From: JBKECY01 sp047975025 | GTDB taxonomy: Bacteria > Bacillota > Clostridia > Lachnospirales > Lachnospiraceae | Direction: 5' to 3' | DNA length: 64,000 nucleotides | NCBI GenBank assembly: GCA_047975025.1 | Contig: JBKECY010000024.1 | Coordinates: 11,215 to 75,214 of the forward strand | In this document: piece after piece, positions 19,348-28,497 of the stretch | How the letters are laid out: every line of letters begins with the position of its first letter | Position numbering within the stretch: position 1 is the stretch's first letter | Notes under the pieces: generated by a model | The model's input: only the letters and a program-made list of their open reading frames with translations | The model's database searches: none | Told to the model about the DNA's origin: nothing | Position numbers and translations under genes: made by a program

Positions 19348-20411
19348 TTGTCATTTTGTTCGGGAAGCATCAGGCAGAAACGTACGAACCGCTCGTCCAG
19401 AAAAGGGAACGAGGAGCAGTTGCGAATCATCAAACCCTGCTTTATGCAGTGCTCGAATAAAGTCTGCGCTGTTACCGAAGGTGACAGAATCTTCATTAAC
19501 AGAAAATTCGCGCTGGCCGTATAGATATGTACGGAATCCCATGCTTGCAGCAGTTGTGTGATGCGGTCGCGCTCCGAACTTATAAGTGCTTTCGTCTGCT
19601 GGATGTACTCCGTATCTGCAAACATGATGTTTCCGGCAGCTTCAGCAAGGCTGTTGATACTCCAAGGATCCTGCCGCGTTATGATTTCCTGTTGCAGATC
19701 CAGATTGCCGGTGATTGCGTAACCAAGACGAAGCCCCGGTGCAGCAAAGAATTTGGAAGTGCCGCGCAAAATAATCAGATTTGTATAGTAATTCGTTAGA
19801 TCCACTGCAGTGATCTTGTGCTCGTCAGGGCAGAATTCCACATAGGTTTCATCAATCATAACGAAGATGCCATGACGCAGACAACTGTCAAGAATCCTGC
19901 GCATGGTGCGGTTATCAATCGCAGTTGAGGTGGGATTATTCGGATTGCACAGGACAAGCAGATCCAGACCATCGTTTAGCTGTGCACACAGGTCGTCAGA
20001 ATTCAAGCTAAAATCAGTTTCTTCTGACAGGGGGTAGTAGAGGCAGCTGCCGGATCCGAGGGTGATATCACGCTCGTATTCAGAATAGGTCGGCCCCAGA
20101 ATCAGTGCTTTTTTGGGCTTCATAACTTGAATGAACAGCGAAATCAGTTCGGTAGAACCGTTTCCTACGATGATATGTTCAAGGGTGGCACCGGTATAGG
20201 CGGCAATGCTTTTCTTGAGTTTGGTATAGTTACGGTCAGGATAACGGGTAATACTGTCAATCTGATCGGTTAAAGCGGTGCGAAGCTTCTGGGAAATGCC
20301 CAGAGGATTTACATTGGCACTAAAACTAATGATATCACTGCTTTTGATATGATAGGTGGACTCGATCAATTCCAGATCGCTGCCATGAAAATGATCCTTG
20401 TGCTTAAGCAT
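19314..20411 (-). CDS. PLP aminotransferase of the HisC/CobD type
   Basis: Fold-type I PLP enzyme of 365 residues. The N-terminal FSANVNPLGISQKL and YPDRNYTKLKKSIA and the lysine block LRGTSKFFAAPGLRLGYA place it with histidinol-phosphate aminotransferases and threonine-phosphate decarboxylases (CobD). The FSANVNPLG start resembles CobD more than HisC. No cobalamin or histidine genes are nearby, so substrate is unresolved. A good ribosome site (AAGGAG) precedes the ATG at 20411. It is transcribed away from the cluster at 20.5 kb, with 133 bases between the two start codons. Confidence 0.85.
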   Translation of the reverse strand: MLKHKDHFHGSDLELIESTYHIKSSDIISFSANVNPLGISQKLRTALTDQIDSITRYPDRNYTKLKKSIAAYTGATLEHIIVGNGSTELISLFIQVMKPKKALILGPTYSEYERDITLGSGSCLYYPLSEETDFSLNSDDLCAQLNDGLDLLVLCNPNNPTSTAIDNRTMRRILDSCLRHGIFVMIDETYVEFCPDEHKITAVDLTNYYTNLIILRGTSKFFAAPGLRLGYAITGNLDLQQEIITRQDPWSINSLAEAAGNIMFADTEYIQQTKALISSERDRITQLLQAWDSVHIYTASANFLLMKILSPSVTAQTLFEHCIKQGLMIRNCSSFPFLDERFVRFCLMLPEQNDKLIQAYGELLN

Positions 20412-20441
20412 ACAGGCTCCTTACTCGCAGCCTTGTTCGGG

Positions 20442-20470
20442 TTGCGTATGAATTCTTTGTGGTGTATAAT
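20442..20470 (+). promoter_or_regulatory. Predicted promoter of the three-gene cluster
   Basis: TTGCGT at 20442-20447 and TATAAT at 20465-20470 are 17 bases apart, giving a leader of roughly 68 bases before the TTG start at 20545. Confidence 0.5.
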
Positions 20471-20544
20471 TAACAATAATAATATGCTGATAAATTACAT
20501 TTTATAACGCTTAGCAAGTATAGTCAAGATGATAGGAGATAGAC

Positions 20545-23500
20545 TTGAAACGTAAACTCGAGAGATTACGGAATGGTAAATTCAATTTTCAGCCATTACC
20601 GCTGTCAGTGTCAAAAACAAAAATCAGGGTCACCACTGAAGCAGAGCAGAATCAGCAGGGGGATTTGACAATTGAGGCTTTAACAGGAGGCAAGGTCACA
20701 GGATATGTGATCTCTTCTCATCGTCGTTTTGTCCCTGCTGTGACGAGATTTTCAGGTACCATAGTCAAGTTGTCTTATGGGATTGATGTACAAGGGCTTA
20801 TACCCGGAGCGTCGTTTCGAGGCAGTCTGACACTTCTGACTAATTTCGGCGAGCATAAAATTCCCTTTGAAGTAACGGTACAAAAACAGCCGGCAGGTAT
20901 CAAAAGTGCACAATTAAGAAATCTGGATGATTTTACGACGCAAGCCCGTCGTGATATTCGCGGAGCCTTCCGTATTTTCAAAGAAGACAGTTTCATAGAG
21001 CTTTTAGAAGAGGAACCAGAGTTATATACGACACTGTGTCTGGGTATGAAGCAGAATCCGCTGACCTATCAGAATATGGAAGAGTTTCTGATTGGAGCCG
21101 GTAAGAAAAAACCAGTGGAACTGACACTGGAAGCACAAACAGCAGAATTTTATGATATGAAAGAGTCCTTGCGTGAAGAGTTGCAGATTCACAAAAGCGG
21201 CTGGGGATATCTGAGCCTGGAGATTGAAGTGCAGGGGGCCTTTCTTGAGGTCAATAAACACATGGTATTTGATGAAGACTTTGTAGGAAGTGTATTCAAT
21301 CTCTCCTACATGATTCATATAGAACAGTTAAAAAAAGGAAAGAATTTTGGACGTATCCTGTGTAAGGGTGCCTATCAGACGCTGGTATTTACTGTGACTG
21401 CTTCGGTCGGAAGCAAGGTACATGTGGATGTGGTATTAGCCGAGAAGCATACACGTGTTTTTCTGGAAAGAGGCTATCTGGACTGCCTGACCGGTCATCG
21501 GGAACTTGCAGTTTGGAAGGAGGAAGCATTTTCCAGACTCAGACAGTTGTCGAACGAAGGACTGGATAGTCCGTTCTATCAGCTTTGCAGAGCCTTCTTT
21601 CTGCTTATGCTTCATCGGGAGCTGCATGGTGAGGAGCAGGAAGCCGTATCGGAAGAATTGACAGAGTCCAGAAGGATCGTAAAGCGGTATCAGGCGAAGG
21701 CAGTACATAAGGGCAATCGTATGGTATTTGCTTTCGCACTGTATTTACAGGTGCTTCTGGGTGAAGAAACTCGTAAAGATGTGGCCTATATGAAACTTGA
21801 GAGATGTTATCTGGAAGAGAGAAGTAATTTCTTCCTGCTCTGGCTTGTGATAAAGCTGGCAAACGAGCTCGGCCTGCATTCGCAGGAAACGTTTGAATCC
21901 CTGAAGCAGCATTTTTATCAGGGAGGGTGCAGTCCGTTTCTTTATTATGAGAGTTTTCGTCTCTGTCAGGAAAAACTGCATTTATTAACGACCTTGCGCA
22001 GATTTGAACTTCAAATGTTCTATTTTGCGGTTCGCCAAGGGCTACTGACACCGGAAATCAAGACAAAGTTTCTATATCTTGCAGGTATGCATAAGACATA
22101 TGAACCTATCTTATATAAAACTCTGGCACTTATGTACAAGGCAGCGCCGCAAGATGAGATTCTGGAAGTTGTGACAAAGCAGGTTATTTTAGGTGCACAG
22201 CATACGGAAGAAGGATTCTCCTGGCTTTCGCTGGCCGTAGCACAGGAAATCAAACTGACCAGATTAAATGAATGTTTCGTTGCGTATTACCGAGGAGACC
22301 CGCGGGCATTATTACCGACAAAGCTGTATCTGTATTTCACCTATAATAATACGCTTAATGACACAGATAAAGCATTTATTTACGCCAATATTATTGCCAA
22401 CAAAGAAAAAATCCCGCAAGTCTACAACACGTATAAGGAGCAGATACAGGAATTCGCAAGAGAGAAGCTTCGGCAGGAATGGGTGGATGAGAACTATGCG
22501 ATGATTTATCAGGATGTTTTTCGCGAAGAAATCACGACGCAGGAAGCACAGCTTTTATCAAAACATCTGTTTTCGGTCTGCGTGTATTGTGAGGACCCTA
22601 AAATCTGTGATGTGGTAGTTGTACATGGGCCATTAAAGGAACAGGAAATTTTTCAACTGAAAGACCGTCAGGCAATTGTACGGCTGTATTCGGAAGATGC
22701 CCTGATCTTGTTCAGGGATGAGAAGCAGAATCGTTATGAATCAACAGTAGAGTACACGTTGCAGAAGCTGTTCGCGGTGAGCGAGACCAAGAAACTTTGT
22801 GAACAGACAGATGTGACATATTCTTCGGGCTATCTGCTCTCAGAAATAGCCGATTCCTTTGATACAATGAAAGTCGACGAAGCTGATGTGCCTGTCTACA
22901 AGAAAATCATGCAGTCGGAGGATTTTACAGAAGAATTCAAGCATAAGGTGAAGAAAATCTTCTTGGCTTTTTTGGCCGGAATCGATGTTGATATAGCGTT
23001 TGCCCACTGTGCGGGACTTGACCTGGCAGTGTTGGCGCAGGCGGATAAAATTGCAGTTCTGGAACTTTTGATACAAAAAGGTGAGATTGATCTGGCCTTC
23101 CATCTGATTAAGGAAGTAGGCTGTGAAGGAGTGGCGACACTTGCGCTCTTGAAGTTGACGAGCCGGCTGATTGAGAAATCGGATTTTGAAGAAGATGAAG
23201 AACTTGTGATGCTGTCCTATCAGATTTTTGTTGAAGGCAAATACGATGAGACGATTCTGCAATATCTGGTCAATGAGTATTTAGGGCCTGTGAGTACCAT
23301 GTTCACACTTTGGGAGAAAGCAAGCAGATTTTCGCTGGACACATATGTACTCGAAGAACGTATTCTGCTTATGGCTATGTTTACTGATAACTATGACAGG
23401 AGAGGCTCGCGTTTACTGGTTTTGTATACACAGGAGAGGGGCCGCGAGGCAATTATTCTATCTTACTTAAGTTTCGCTTCGTATGGTTATTTTATACATC

Positions 23501-24135
23501 ACTGCTCCGTTGGAGAATTTGTGTTTGAATGTCTGGAGGAAATGTACGAACAGGATATTCTGACGGTGCTGACCAGTCGGCTTGCGCTATTTCGCTGGCT
23601 GGTGTACAAGAAAGAACGGACGATTTACCAGGAGCGGATTTTGGAGGAACTGCTTGAGGAATGTCATAATGCAGGTCTTGAGTTTGCATTTTTCTCCAAG
23701 ATTGACAGTTCACTTTTGAGCCGCTATCAGTTGGATGACAAGGTATTTATTGAATATACGGCGCATCCAAGAGCCAGCGTCAGAATTTCTTATCATATTG
23801 AAGATACCGAAGCAACAAGCCCGGGCATACAAGAGAAGACCGAGGCATTAAGCAATATCTACGATGGTGTTTACCTCAAGAAATTCACATTGTTCTATGG
23901 AGAGGTACTGCATTACAAATTCATCATACAGTACGACGGAGTCACGAAAGAAACGGCGGATAAGACATTTAGCAGGAGCAGAAAAGAAAGTGGGTCTGAT
24001 TCCAAATTCCAGAAGCTCAATCAGTTAAAAGCGCTGCTGCACCGGAGTGACTGGGCAGAGTTCGGACAGAAACTGCTGGAATACAGGCGTCAGGAACAGT
24101 TTGTTAACAAGTTGTTTGTTATAGAGAAGGACTAA
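20545..24135 (+). CDS. Large cytosolic beta-domain/helical-repeat protein, probable DUF5717 family
   Basis: A 1196-residue protein without signal peptide or membrane segment, read from TTG at 20545 with GGAG six bases upstream. I recall proteins of this size and position in Lachnospiraceae as DUF5717; that name is from memory. Residues about 20-115 look like an all-beta sandwich (alternating hydrophobics, VTGYVISSHRRFVP, GSLTLLTNFGEHKIPFEV), and about 195-290 look like a second one (GWGYLSLEIEVQGAFLEV, GRILCKGAYQTLVFTV). Residues about 300-1030 are almost wholly helical with TPR/HEAT-like periodicity. The last 150 residues return to beta (YDGVYLKKFTLFYGEVLHY). This suggests a scaffold. The actin-fold gene starts 4 bases after its stop, so the products probably act together. 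Function is unknown. Confidence 0.8.
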   Translation: MKRKLERLRNGKFNFQPLPLSVSKTKIRVTTEAEQNQQGDLTIEALTGGKVTGYVISSHRRFVPAVTRFSGTIVKLSYGIDVQGLIPGASFRGSLTLLTNFGEHKIPFEVTVQKQPAGIKSAQLRNLDDFTTQARRDIRGAFRIFKEDSFIELLEEEPELYTTLCLGMKQNPLTYQNMEEFLIGAGKKKPVELTLEAQTAEFYDMKESLREELQIHKSGWGYLSLEIEVQGAFLEVNKHMVFDEDFVGSVFNLSYMIHIEQLKKGKNFGRILCKGAYQTLVFTVTASVGSKVHVDVVLAEKHTRVFLERGYLDCLTGHRELAVWKEEAFSRLRQLSNEGLDSPFYQLCRAFFLLMLHRELHGEEQEAVSEELTESRRIVKRYQAKAVHKGNRMVFAFALYLQVLLGEETRKDVAYMKLERCYLEERSNFFLLWLVIKLANELGLHSQETFESLKQHFYQGGCSPFLYYESFRLCQEKLHLLTTLRRFELQMFYFAVRQGLLTPEIKTKFLYLAGMHKTYEPILYKTLALMYKAAPQDEILEVVTKQVILGAQHTEEGFSWLSLAVAQEIKLTRLNECFVAYYRGDPRALLPTKLYLYFTYNNTLNDTDKAFIYANIIANKEKIPQVYNTYKEQIQEFAREKLRQEWVDENYAMIYQDVFREEITTQEAQLLSKHLFSVCVYCEDPKICDVVVVHGPLKEQEIFQLKDRQAIVRLYSEDALILFRDEKQNRYESTVEYTLQKLFAVSETKKLCEQTDVTYSSGYLLSEIADSFDTMKVDEADVPVYKKIMQSEDFTEEFKHKVKKIFLAFLAGIDVDIAFAHCAGLDLAVLAQADKIAVLELLIQKGEIDLAFHLIKEVGCEGVATLALLKLTSRLIEKSDFEEDEELVMLSYQIFVEGKYDETILQYLVNEYLGPVSTMFTLWEKASRFSLDTYVLEERILLMAMFTDNYDRRGSRLLVLYTQERGREAIILSYLSFASYGYFIHHCSVGEFVFECLEEMYEQDILTVLTSRLALFRWLVYKKERTIYQERILEELLEECHNAGLEFAFFSKIDSSLLSRYQLDDKVFIEYTAHPRASVRISYHIEDTEATSPGIQEKTEALSNIYDGVYLKKFTLFYGEVLHYKFIIQYDGVTKETADKTFSRSRKESGSDSKFQKLNQLKALLHRSDWAEFGQKLLEYRRQEQFVNKLFVIEKD

Positions 24136-24139
24136 ATAT

Positions 24140-25387
24140 ATGAACGAAATCAAAAATGTTCTTATAGGGATGGATTTTGGAGAAAAAACATCACAACTTA
24201 CCTATTATAATCGCAGATTGAGAGATGCCATTTCATTTACACCGATAGCGGGCAGCTCCCAATTTGATTTCGCCACGATGCTGGCCAGAAGAGCCGGACG
24301 CAAGGACTGGAATATCGGGCGGGAAGCAGAGTTCTTTTCCAAGAAGGAAAACACGCTGTTCTTCGAATCCTTATATGAAATCACTGCTTCGGATGAATTG
24401 ATTCATGCGCCGCAGGAGACGTTTCAACCTTGGGAGCTGCTGGCCTTTTTCTTCCAGGAAGCGCTTAAGATGCTGGGCATCATGCATCCTAAGGGGCAGA
24501 TCAAACAGTTTGTGATTACCATGCAGGAGGTAAGGGGATATGCCGCTCAAAATATCTCTCGTGCCTGCAAGAGCCTGGGGCTGTCTGAAACCCAGTTCTC
24601 GCTGCAAAGTTACCCGGAAAGCTTTTACTATCATACAATTAATCAGAAAAGAGAGCTGTGGGCGCGTAATGTCGCTTGGTATCATTTTGAAGGTGCTAAA
24701 GTAACGTTTTGCAGTCTTTATTCGGATCAGGGGGCGAGCACAGTCATCTATAAGATGACGCAGGAGCTCACAACGCAGCTGCCTCTTAATGAGACGAACC
24801 GGGATGTTGAATTCTACAAATTTGTGCAGGAGTGTATGCGGACCGATATCTATTCCTGTATCTTCATTACAGGCGTGGGGTTTTCCGCAGCGTGGGCCAC
24901 GAAGTCAGTGGCGTTCTTATGCCGGCAGCAAAGGAAAGTCTTTTTTGTGGAGAATCTGTTTGCCAAAGGCGCTTGCTATGCGGCCAGAGAAGTTCTGGAG
25001 GAACGGAAATTTTCGGGACAGCTCTATGCGGGCAAGGGGATTATCAGCCGCAGCATCAGCATGGATATGCGGGTTAATGGGGAGCATAAGATGTATCCAA
25101 TCGTGCCGGCGGGAATACACTGGTATGACTGTGATTTCACATTCCGGCTGATTCTCGATGATGCACAAGCCATCGTGTTCGAGACGGCCAGAATCAAGGA
25201 TGCAGAAAAAAGCCGGATCAAAATGCCTCTTCCCGATCTGCCAAAACGACCCAATAAAACAACCCGGCTGGAGGTCAGTTTTAAGGGGAGCTCGGATAAA
25301 GAGTGTATGATCCAGGTGAAAGATCTGGGGTTCGGCGATTTCTATCCGGCGACACAGAAGATTTGGACAGAGACCATATTATGGTAA
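24140..25387 (+). CDS. Actin/Hsp70-fold ATPase-like protein, probable DUF5716 family
   Basis: A 415-residue protein that I recall as DUF5716 (unverified). The N-terminus has the phosphate-1 signature of the actin/Hsp70 superfamily, LIGMDFGEKTSQLTYY, with D12 and G14. The adenosine-type motif is CIFITGVGFSAAW around 241-251, followed by NLFAKGACYAARE with G277 and A278, which parallels the GAA-x-x-A helix of Hsp70 proteins. The usual phosphate-2 DLGGGT is not recognisable; the equivalent strand is probably VAWYHFEGAKVTF at 178-190. Residues about 310-415 look beta-rich and could be a substrate- or partner-binding domain. It is tightly linked to the large upstream gene. ATP binding is plausible, hydrolysis uncertain. 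Confidence 0.75.
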   Translation: MNEIKNVLIGMDFGEKTSQLTYYNRRLRDAISFTPIAGSSQFDFATMLARRAGRKDWNIGREAEFFSKKENTLFFESLYEITASDELIHAPQETFQPWELLAFFFQEALKMLGIMHPKGQIKQFVITMQEVRGYAAQNISRACKSLGLSETQFSLQSYPESFYYHTINQKRELWARNVAWYHFEGAKVTFCSLYSDQGASTVIYKMTQELTTQLPLNETNRDVEFYKFVQECMRTDIYSCIFITGVGFSAAWATKSVAFLCRQQRKVFFVENLFAKGACYAAREVLEERKFSGQLYAGKGIISRSISMDMRVNGEHKMYPIVPAGIHWYDCDFTFRLILDDAQAIVFETARIKDAEKSRIKMPLPDLPKRPNKTTRLEVSFKGSSDKECMIQVKDLGFGDFYPATQKIWTETILW

Positions 25388-25400
25388 GGAGGATGCATAA

Positions 25401-26189
25401 GTGAGTACCTATATCCTATCTACGTCACCACAGGCGGAAACACCGTATTATATTAAGAATATAAGCCAGAATATTTATTCCATTGAGGAACTCTGTTTTT
25501 ACATTTTTCACAATCTGTACTTAATGGATGAAACAATCATGAATGAGGATTTATGCCTTTGGATTGAAACTGAGCTTAAAATGGAGGCACTGGCGCGTAC
25601 ACTTACGAAGGTGATCAGTCTGCCGTTTACGATCAAAAAGTTCGTTTATCCGATCTTCGCGACCACCGGGTATTATTCCTACGAAGAGTTAAAGGAATTT
25701 GCGGGGCAGGTCAAACGCTTCGAAGAAGAGACAGATCTTATGCGCCGCAAGATGCGGGCGGACACGCTGATGGAGAATAAACTCTACGTCAATGCAATCA
25801 AAGTCTATAAAGGAATCGTGAAACGTCTGGATCTGCAAAAGGACAGCCCGTTTTTTGCTGGCGAAGTCTATCATAATATTGGCTGTGCGTTCAGCCGGCT
25901 CTTTCATACGGAGGATGCCCTGCACTATTTTGCCAAAGCGAACGATGCCCTGCATACACAAAAAAGCCTGATGACCTATCTGTATGCGTACTATCTGGCA
26001 CGCACGCCCATTGAGTATCAAAGTAAGCTCGAAGAGATGGGAGTTGACGCAGCCACCCGAGACGAACTGCAGAAAAGTATCAGTGAAGCCATCCAGGATA
26101 TTTCAGAGCCGGAGGCTCCTTCTGAAATGGAAGAAACGCTTAAGCGCCTTACAAATGAATATCAAAAGAGTACAGGAGTGAGTCAATAG
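25401..26189 (+). CDS. TPR-like helical protein, third gene of the cluster
   Basis: A 262-residue protein I do not recognise by name. It starts with GTG at 25401, preceded by a full AAGGAGG eight bases away; an ATG inside the spacer leads at once to a stop. The first 100 residues are mixed; about 100-210 form TPR-like helix pairs (NKLYVNAIKVYKGIVKR, then FAGEVYHNIGCAFSRLF, EDALHYFAKANDAL). The C-terminal 50 residues are acidic and likely flexible. No signal peptide or membrane segment. It is 13 bases behind the actin-fold gene and is followed by a terminator, so it closes the operon. A TPR partner beside an Hsp70-like protein fits a co-chaperone or adaptor role, which is inference. Confidence 0.72.
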   Translation: MSTYILSTSPQAETPYYIKNISQNIYSIEELCFYIFHNLYLMDETIMNEDLCLWIETELKMEALARTLTKVISLPFTIKKFVYPIFATTGYYSYEELKEFAGQVKRFEEETDLMRRKMRADTLMENKLYVNAIKVYKGIVKRLDLQKDSPFFAGEVYHNIGCAFSRLFHTEDALHYFAKANDALHTQKSLMTYLYAYYLARTPIEYQSKLEEMGVDAATRDELQKSISEAIQDISEPEAPSEMEETLKRLTNEYQKSTGVSQ

Positions 26190-26191
26190 AG

Positions 26192-26223
26192 AGAGTTTCT
26201 ATTGACAGAACTCTTGTTTTTTT
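26192..26223 (+). terminator. Terminator after the three-gene cluster
   Basis: AGAGTT and AACTCT form a short stem followed by TTGTTTTTTT, just after the stop codon at 26187-26189. Confidence 0.55.
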
Positions 26224-26242
26224 AATTATCCTATTATATAAT
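26214..26242 (+). promoter_or_regulatory. Predicted promoter of the purine cluster
   Basis: TTGTTT at 26214-26219 and TATAAT at 26237-26242 are 17 bases apart. The -35 overlaps the T run of the preceding terminator. I see no purine riboswitch core and no PurR-type box between this promoter and purC. Confidence 0.5.
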
Positions 26243-26322
26243 ACGGTAGTGCGATAAATTATAGGTATCCAATCTGCAATTTTCGGAGCGGATGTGTTTT
26301 GAGAAAAGGGCTGGTGTTTATT

Positions 26323-27030
26323 ATGGAAAAAAAAGAACTGCTGTACGAGGGGAAAGCGAAAAAAGTCTATGCAACTGAGAATCCTGACATTGTTATTGTT
26401 GATTACAAAGACGATGCGACTGCTTTTAACGGAGAGAAGAAAGGTACGATTGTCGGTAAAGGAGCAATTAACAACCGCATGACAAACCACGTGTTTCGCC
26501 TTTTCGAAAAAGAGGGAATTAAGACCCATCTTGTCGAAGAATTAAGTGATCGCGAAACAGCAGTCAAAAAAGTGGAAATCGTTCCGCTTGAAGTAATCGT
26601 GAGAAACGTGGCAGCCGGAAGCTTCTCTAAACGTATGGGCGTTGAGGAAGGCAAAGCACTTTTACAGCCAATCCTGGAATTCAGCTATAAAAATGACGAT
26701 TTAGGTGACCCTTTTATTAATGACGATTACGCTTTAGCGCTTGGTCTTGCAACGCAGGAAGAGATTGATACGATTAAAGAATATACACATAAAGTAAATG
26801 AGATCATGAAGGCATATTTCCTCAATGCAGGAATGAAACTGATTGATTTTAAAATAGAATTTGGCCGTTATCATGGCGAAATTCTGCTGGCTGATGAAGT
26901 ATCACCGGATACTTGTCGCCTGTGGGATGTTGAGACAAAGGAAAAGCTTGATAAAGACCGCTTCCGCCGCGATATGGGAAATGTGGAAGAGGCATATATC
27001 GAGGTATTCAAGCGTCTTGGTCTTGCGTAG
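26323..27030 (+). CDS. purC: Phosphoribosylaminoimidazole-succinocarboxamide synthase
   Basis: SAICAR synthase, 235 residues, joining aspartate to CAIR in step 8 of purine synthesis. The family start EKKELLYEGKAKKVYAT sets the ATG at 26323; the frame also reads from a TTG at 26299 but that adds residues not expected in the family. Core motifs are VEIVPLEVIVRNVAAGS, EFSYKNDDLGDP, LIDFKIEFGRYHGEILLADE and DTCRLWD. It leads a four-gene purine run (purC, purF, purB, purA). Confidence 0.96.
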   Translation: MEKKELLYEGKAKKVYATENPDIVIVDYKDDATAFNGEKKGTIVGKGAINNRMTNHVFRLFEKEGIKTHLVEELSDRETAVKKVEIVPLEVIVRNVAAGSFSKRMGVEEGKALLQPILEFSYKNDDLGDPFINDDYALALGLATQEEIDTIKEYTHKVNEIMKAYFLNAGMKLIDFKIEFGRYHGEILLADEVSPDTCRLWDVETKEKLDKDRFRRDMGNVEEAYIEVFKRLGLA

Positions 27031-27043
27031 GAGCAGATAATAC

Positions 27044-28489
27044 ATGAAAAATAATGTGTTTACAATAGAATCAGAGACAGATAAGCTCAAAGAGGAATGT
27101 GGTGTCTTCGGAATCTATGATTTTGCAGGAGGCGATGTAGCCTCTTCGATTTACTATGGTCTTTTATCCTTGCAGCACCGCGGACAGGAAAGCTGCGGTA
27201 TAGCAGTGAGTGATACGCAAGGACCGAAGGGAAGCATTCGTTCCTACAAAGGGATGGGGCTTGTTAATGAGGTATTTACGGAAGACAGTCTGGATGGACT
27301 TTATGGAAATCTGGGCGTAGGCCATGTGCGCTATTCTACGGCAGGCGCAAGCACGCGTGAGAATGCACAGCCATTGGTGCTGAATTATATCAAGGGAACA
27401 CTGGGGCTGGCTCATAATGGGAATCTGATCAATGCAACTGAATTACGTGAAGAACTGGCGTACGATGGAGCAATCTTCCAGACGACAACAGATACGGAGG
27501 TCATTGCCTATCATATTGCCCGGCAGCGTGTACACACAAAGAGTGTAGAAGAAGCAATCGCAAATGCCATGAAAAAAATCAAAGGGGCCTATTCTCTGGT
27601 AGTCATGTCACCTAGAAAGCTGATTGGTGCCAGAGATCCTTACGGTTTCAAGCCCTTATGTATAGGGAAAAGAGAACATGCCTATGTGATAGCCTCTGAG
27701 AGCTGTGCATTAGACACCATTGGCGCAGAATTTGTGCGCGATGTACTGCCGGGAGAGATTGTTACGATTACAGAAGCAGGAATTAAATCTGCGATGACAA
27801 CGGGAGAAGCTGCGCCAAAGGAAGCAAGATGTGTTTTTGAATACATTTATTTTGCAAGACCGGATAGTATGATTGACGGAATCAGCGTGTATAGTTCCCG
27901 AATTCAGGCAGGCCGGTTTCTGGCAAAAGATTCTCCAGTGGATGCGGATCTGGTGGTAGGTGTCCCGGAGTCCGGTAATGCTGCCGCGTTAGGATACTCA
28001 CTCGAGTCAGGTATTCCCTACGGTACGGCATTTGTTAAGAATAGTTACGTTGGCCGTACCTTCATCAAGCCAAAACAGCAGAGCCGTGAGTCCAGTGTGC
28101 AGGTCAAGCTGAATGTTCTTAAGGAGTCCGTTGCCGGTAAGCGAATCATTATGATTGACGATTCCATTGTACGGGGAACGACCAGCGGACGCATTGTCAC
28201 CATGCTGCGGGAAGCCGGAGCCAAGGAAGTGCATATGCGGGTCAGCTCACCTCCATTTTTGTGGCCATGTTATTTTGGGACTGACGTTCCGGCCAGAGAG
28301 CAGCTGATTGCCTATAAACATACGGTTGAAGAAATCAATGGAATGATTGGAACGGATACACTGGCGTATCTTGAAACAGACCGCCTGCAGCAGATCGTTC
28401 CGGATGTATCAATATGCAACGGTTGTTTTACAGGAAAGTATCCGATGGATCCTCCGACACAGGACATCCGCGGCGAATACGAAAGGTAG
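27044..28489 (+). CDS. purF: Amidophosphoribosyltransferase
   Basis: First enzyme of purine synthesis, 481 residues. The short N-terminal propeptide ends before C19 in KEECGVFG, the glutaminase nucleophile that becomes the mature N-terminus in the Bacillus-type enzyme. LLSLQHRGQESCGI and VGHVRYST are glutaminase motifs. The phosphoribosyltransferase part has the PRPP loop MIDDSIVRGTTSG. Cysteines in ARCVFEYIYFARPDS, LWPCYFGTD and CNGCFTGKYP match the [4Fe-4S] ligands of the B. subtilis-type protein. The ribosome site overlaps the purC stop. Confidence 0.96.
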   Translation: MKNNVFTIESETDKLKEECGVFGIYDFAGGDVASSIYYGLLSLQHRGQESCGIAVSDTQGPKGSIRSYKGMGLVNEVFTEDSLDGLYGNLGVGHVRYSTAGASTRENAQPLVLNYIKGTLGLAHNGNLINATELREELAYDGAIFQTTTDTEVIAYHIARQRVHTKSVEEAIANAMKKIKGAYSLVVMSPRKLIGARDPYGFKPLCIGKREHAYVIASESCALDTIGAEFVRDVLPGEIVTITEAGIKSAMTTGEAAPKEARCVFEYIYFARPDSMIDGISVYSSRIQAGRFLAKDSPVDADLVVGVPESGNAAALGYSLESGIPYGTAFVKNSYVGRTFIKPKQQSRESSVQVKLNVLKESVAGKRIIMIDDSIVRGTTSGRIVTMLREAGAKEVHMRVSSPPFLWPCYFGTDVPAREQLIAYKHTVEEINGMIGTDTLAYLETDRLQQIVPDVSICNGCFTGKYPMDPPTQDIRGEYER

Positions 28490-28497
28490 AGAATATA

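Noticed and set aside
26243..26322. Purine riboswitch or PurR box before purC
   Set aside because: No riboswitch core stems and no PurR-type repeat could be recognised in the short leader.
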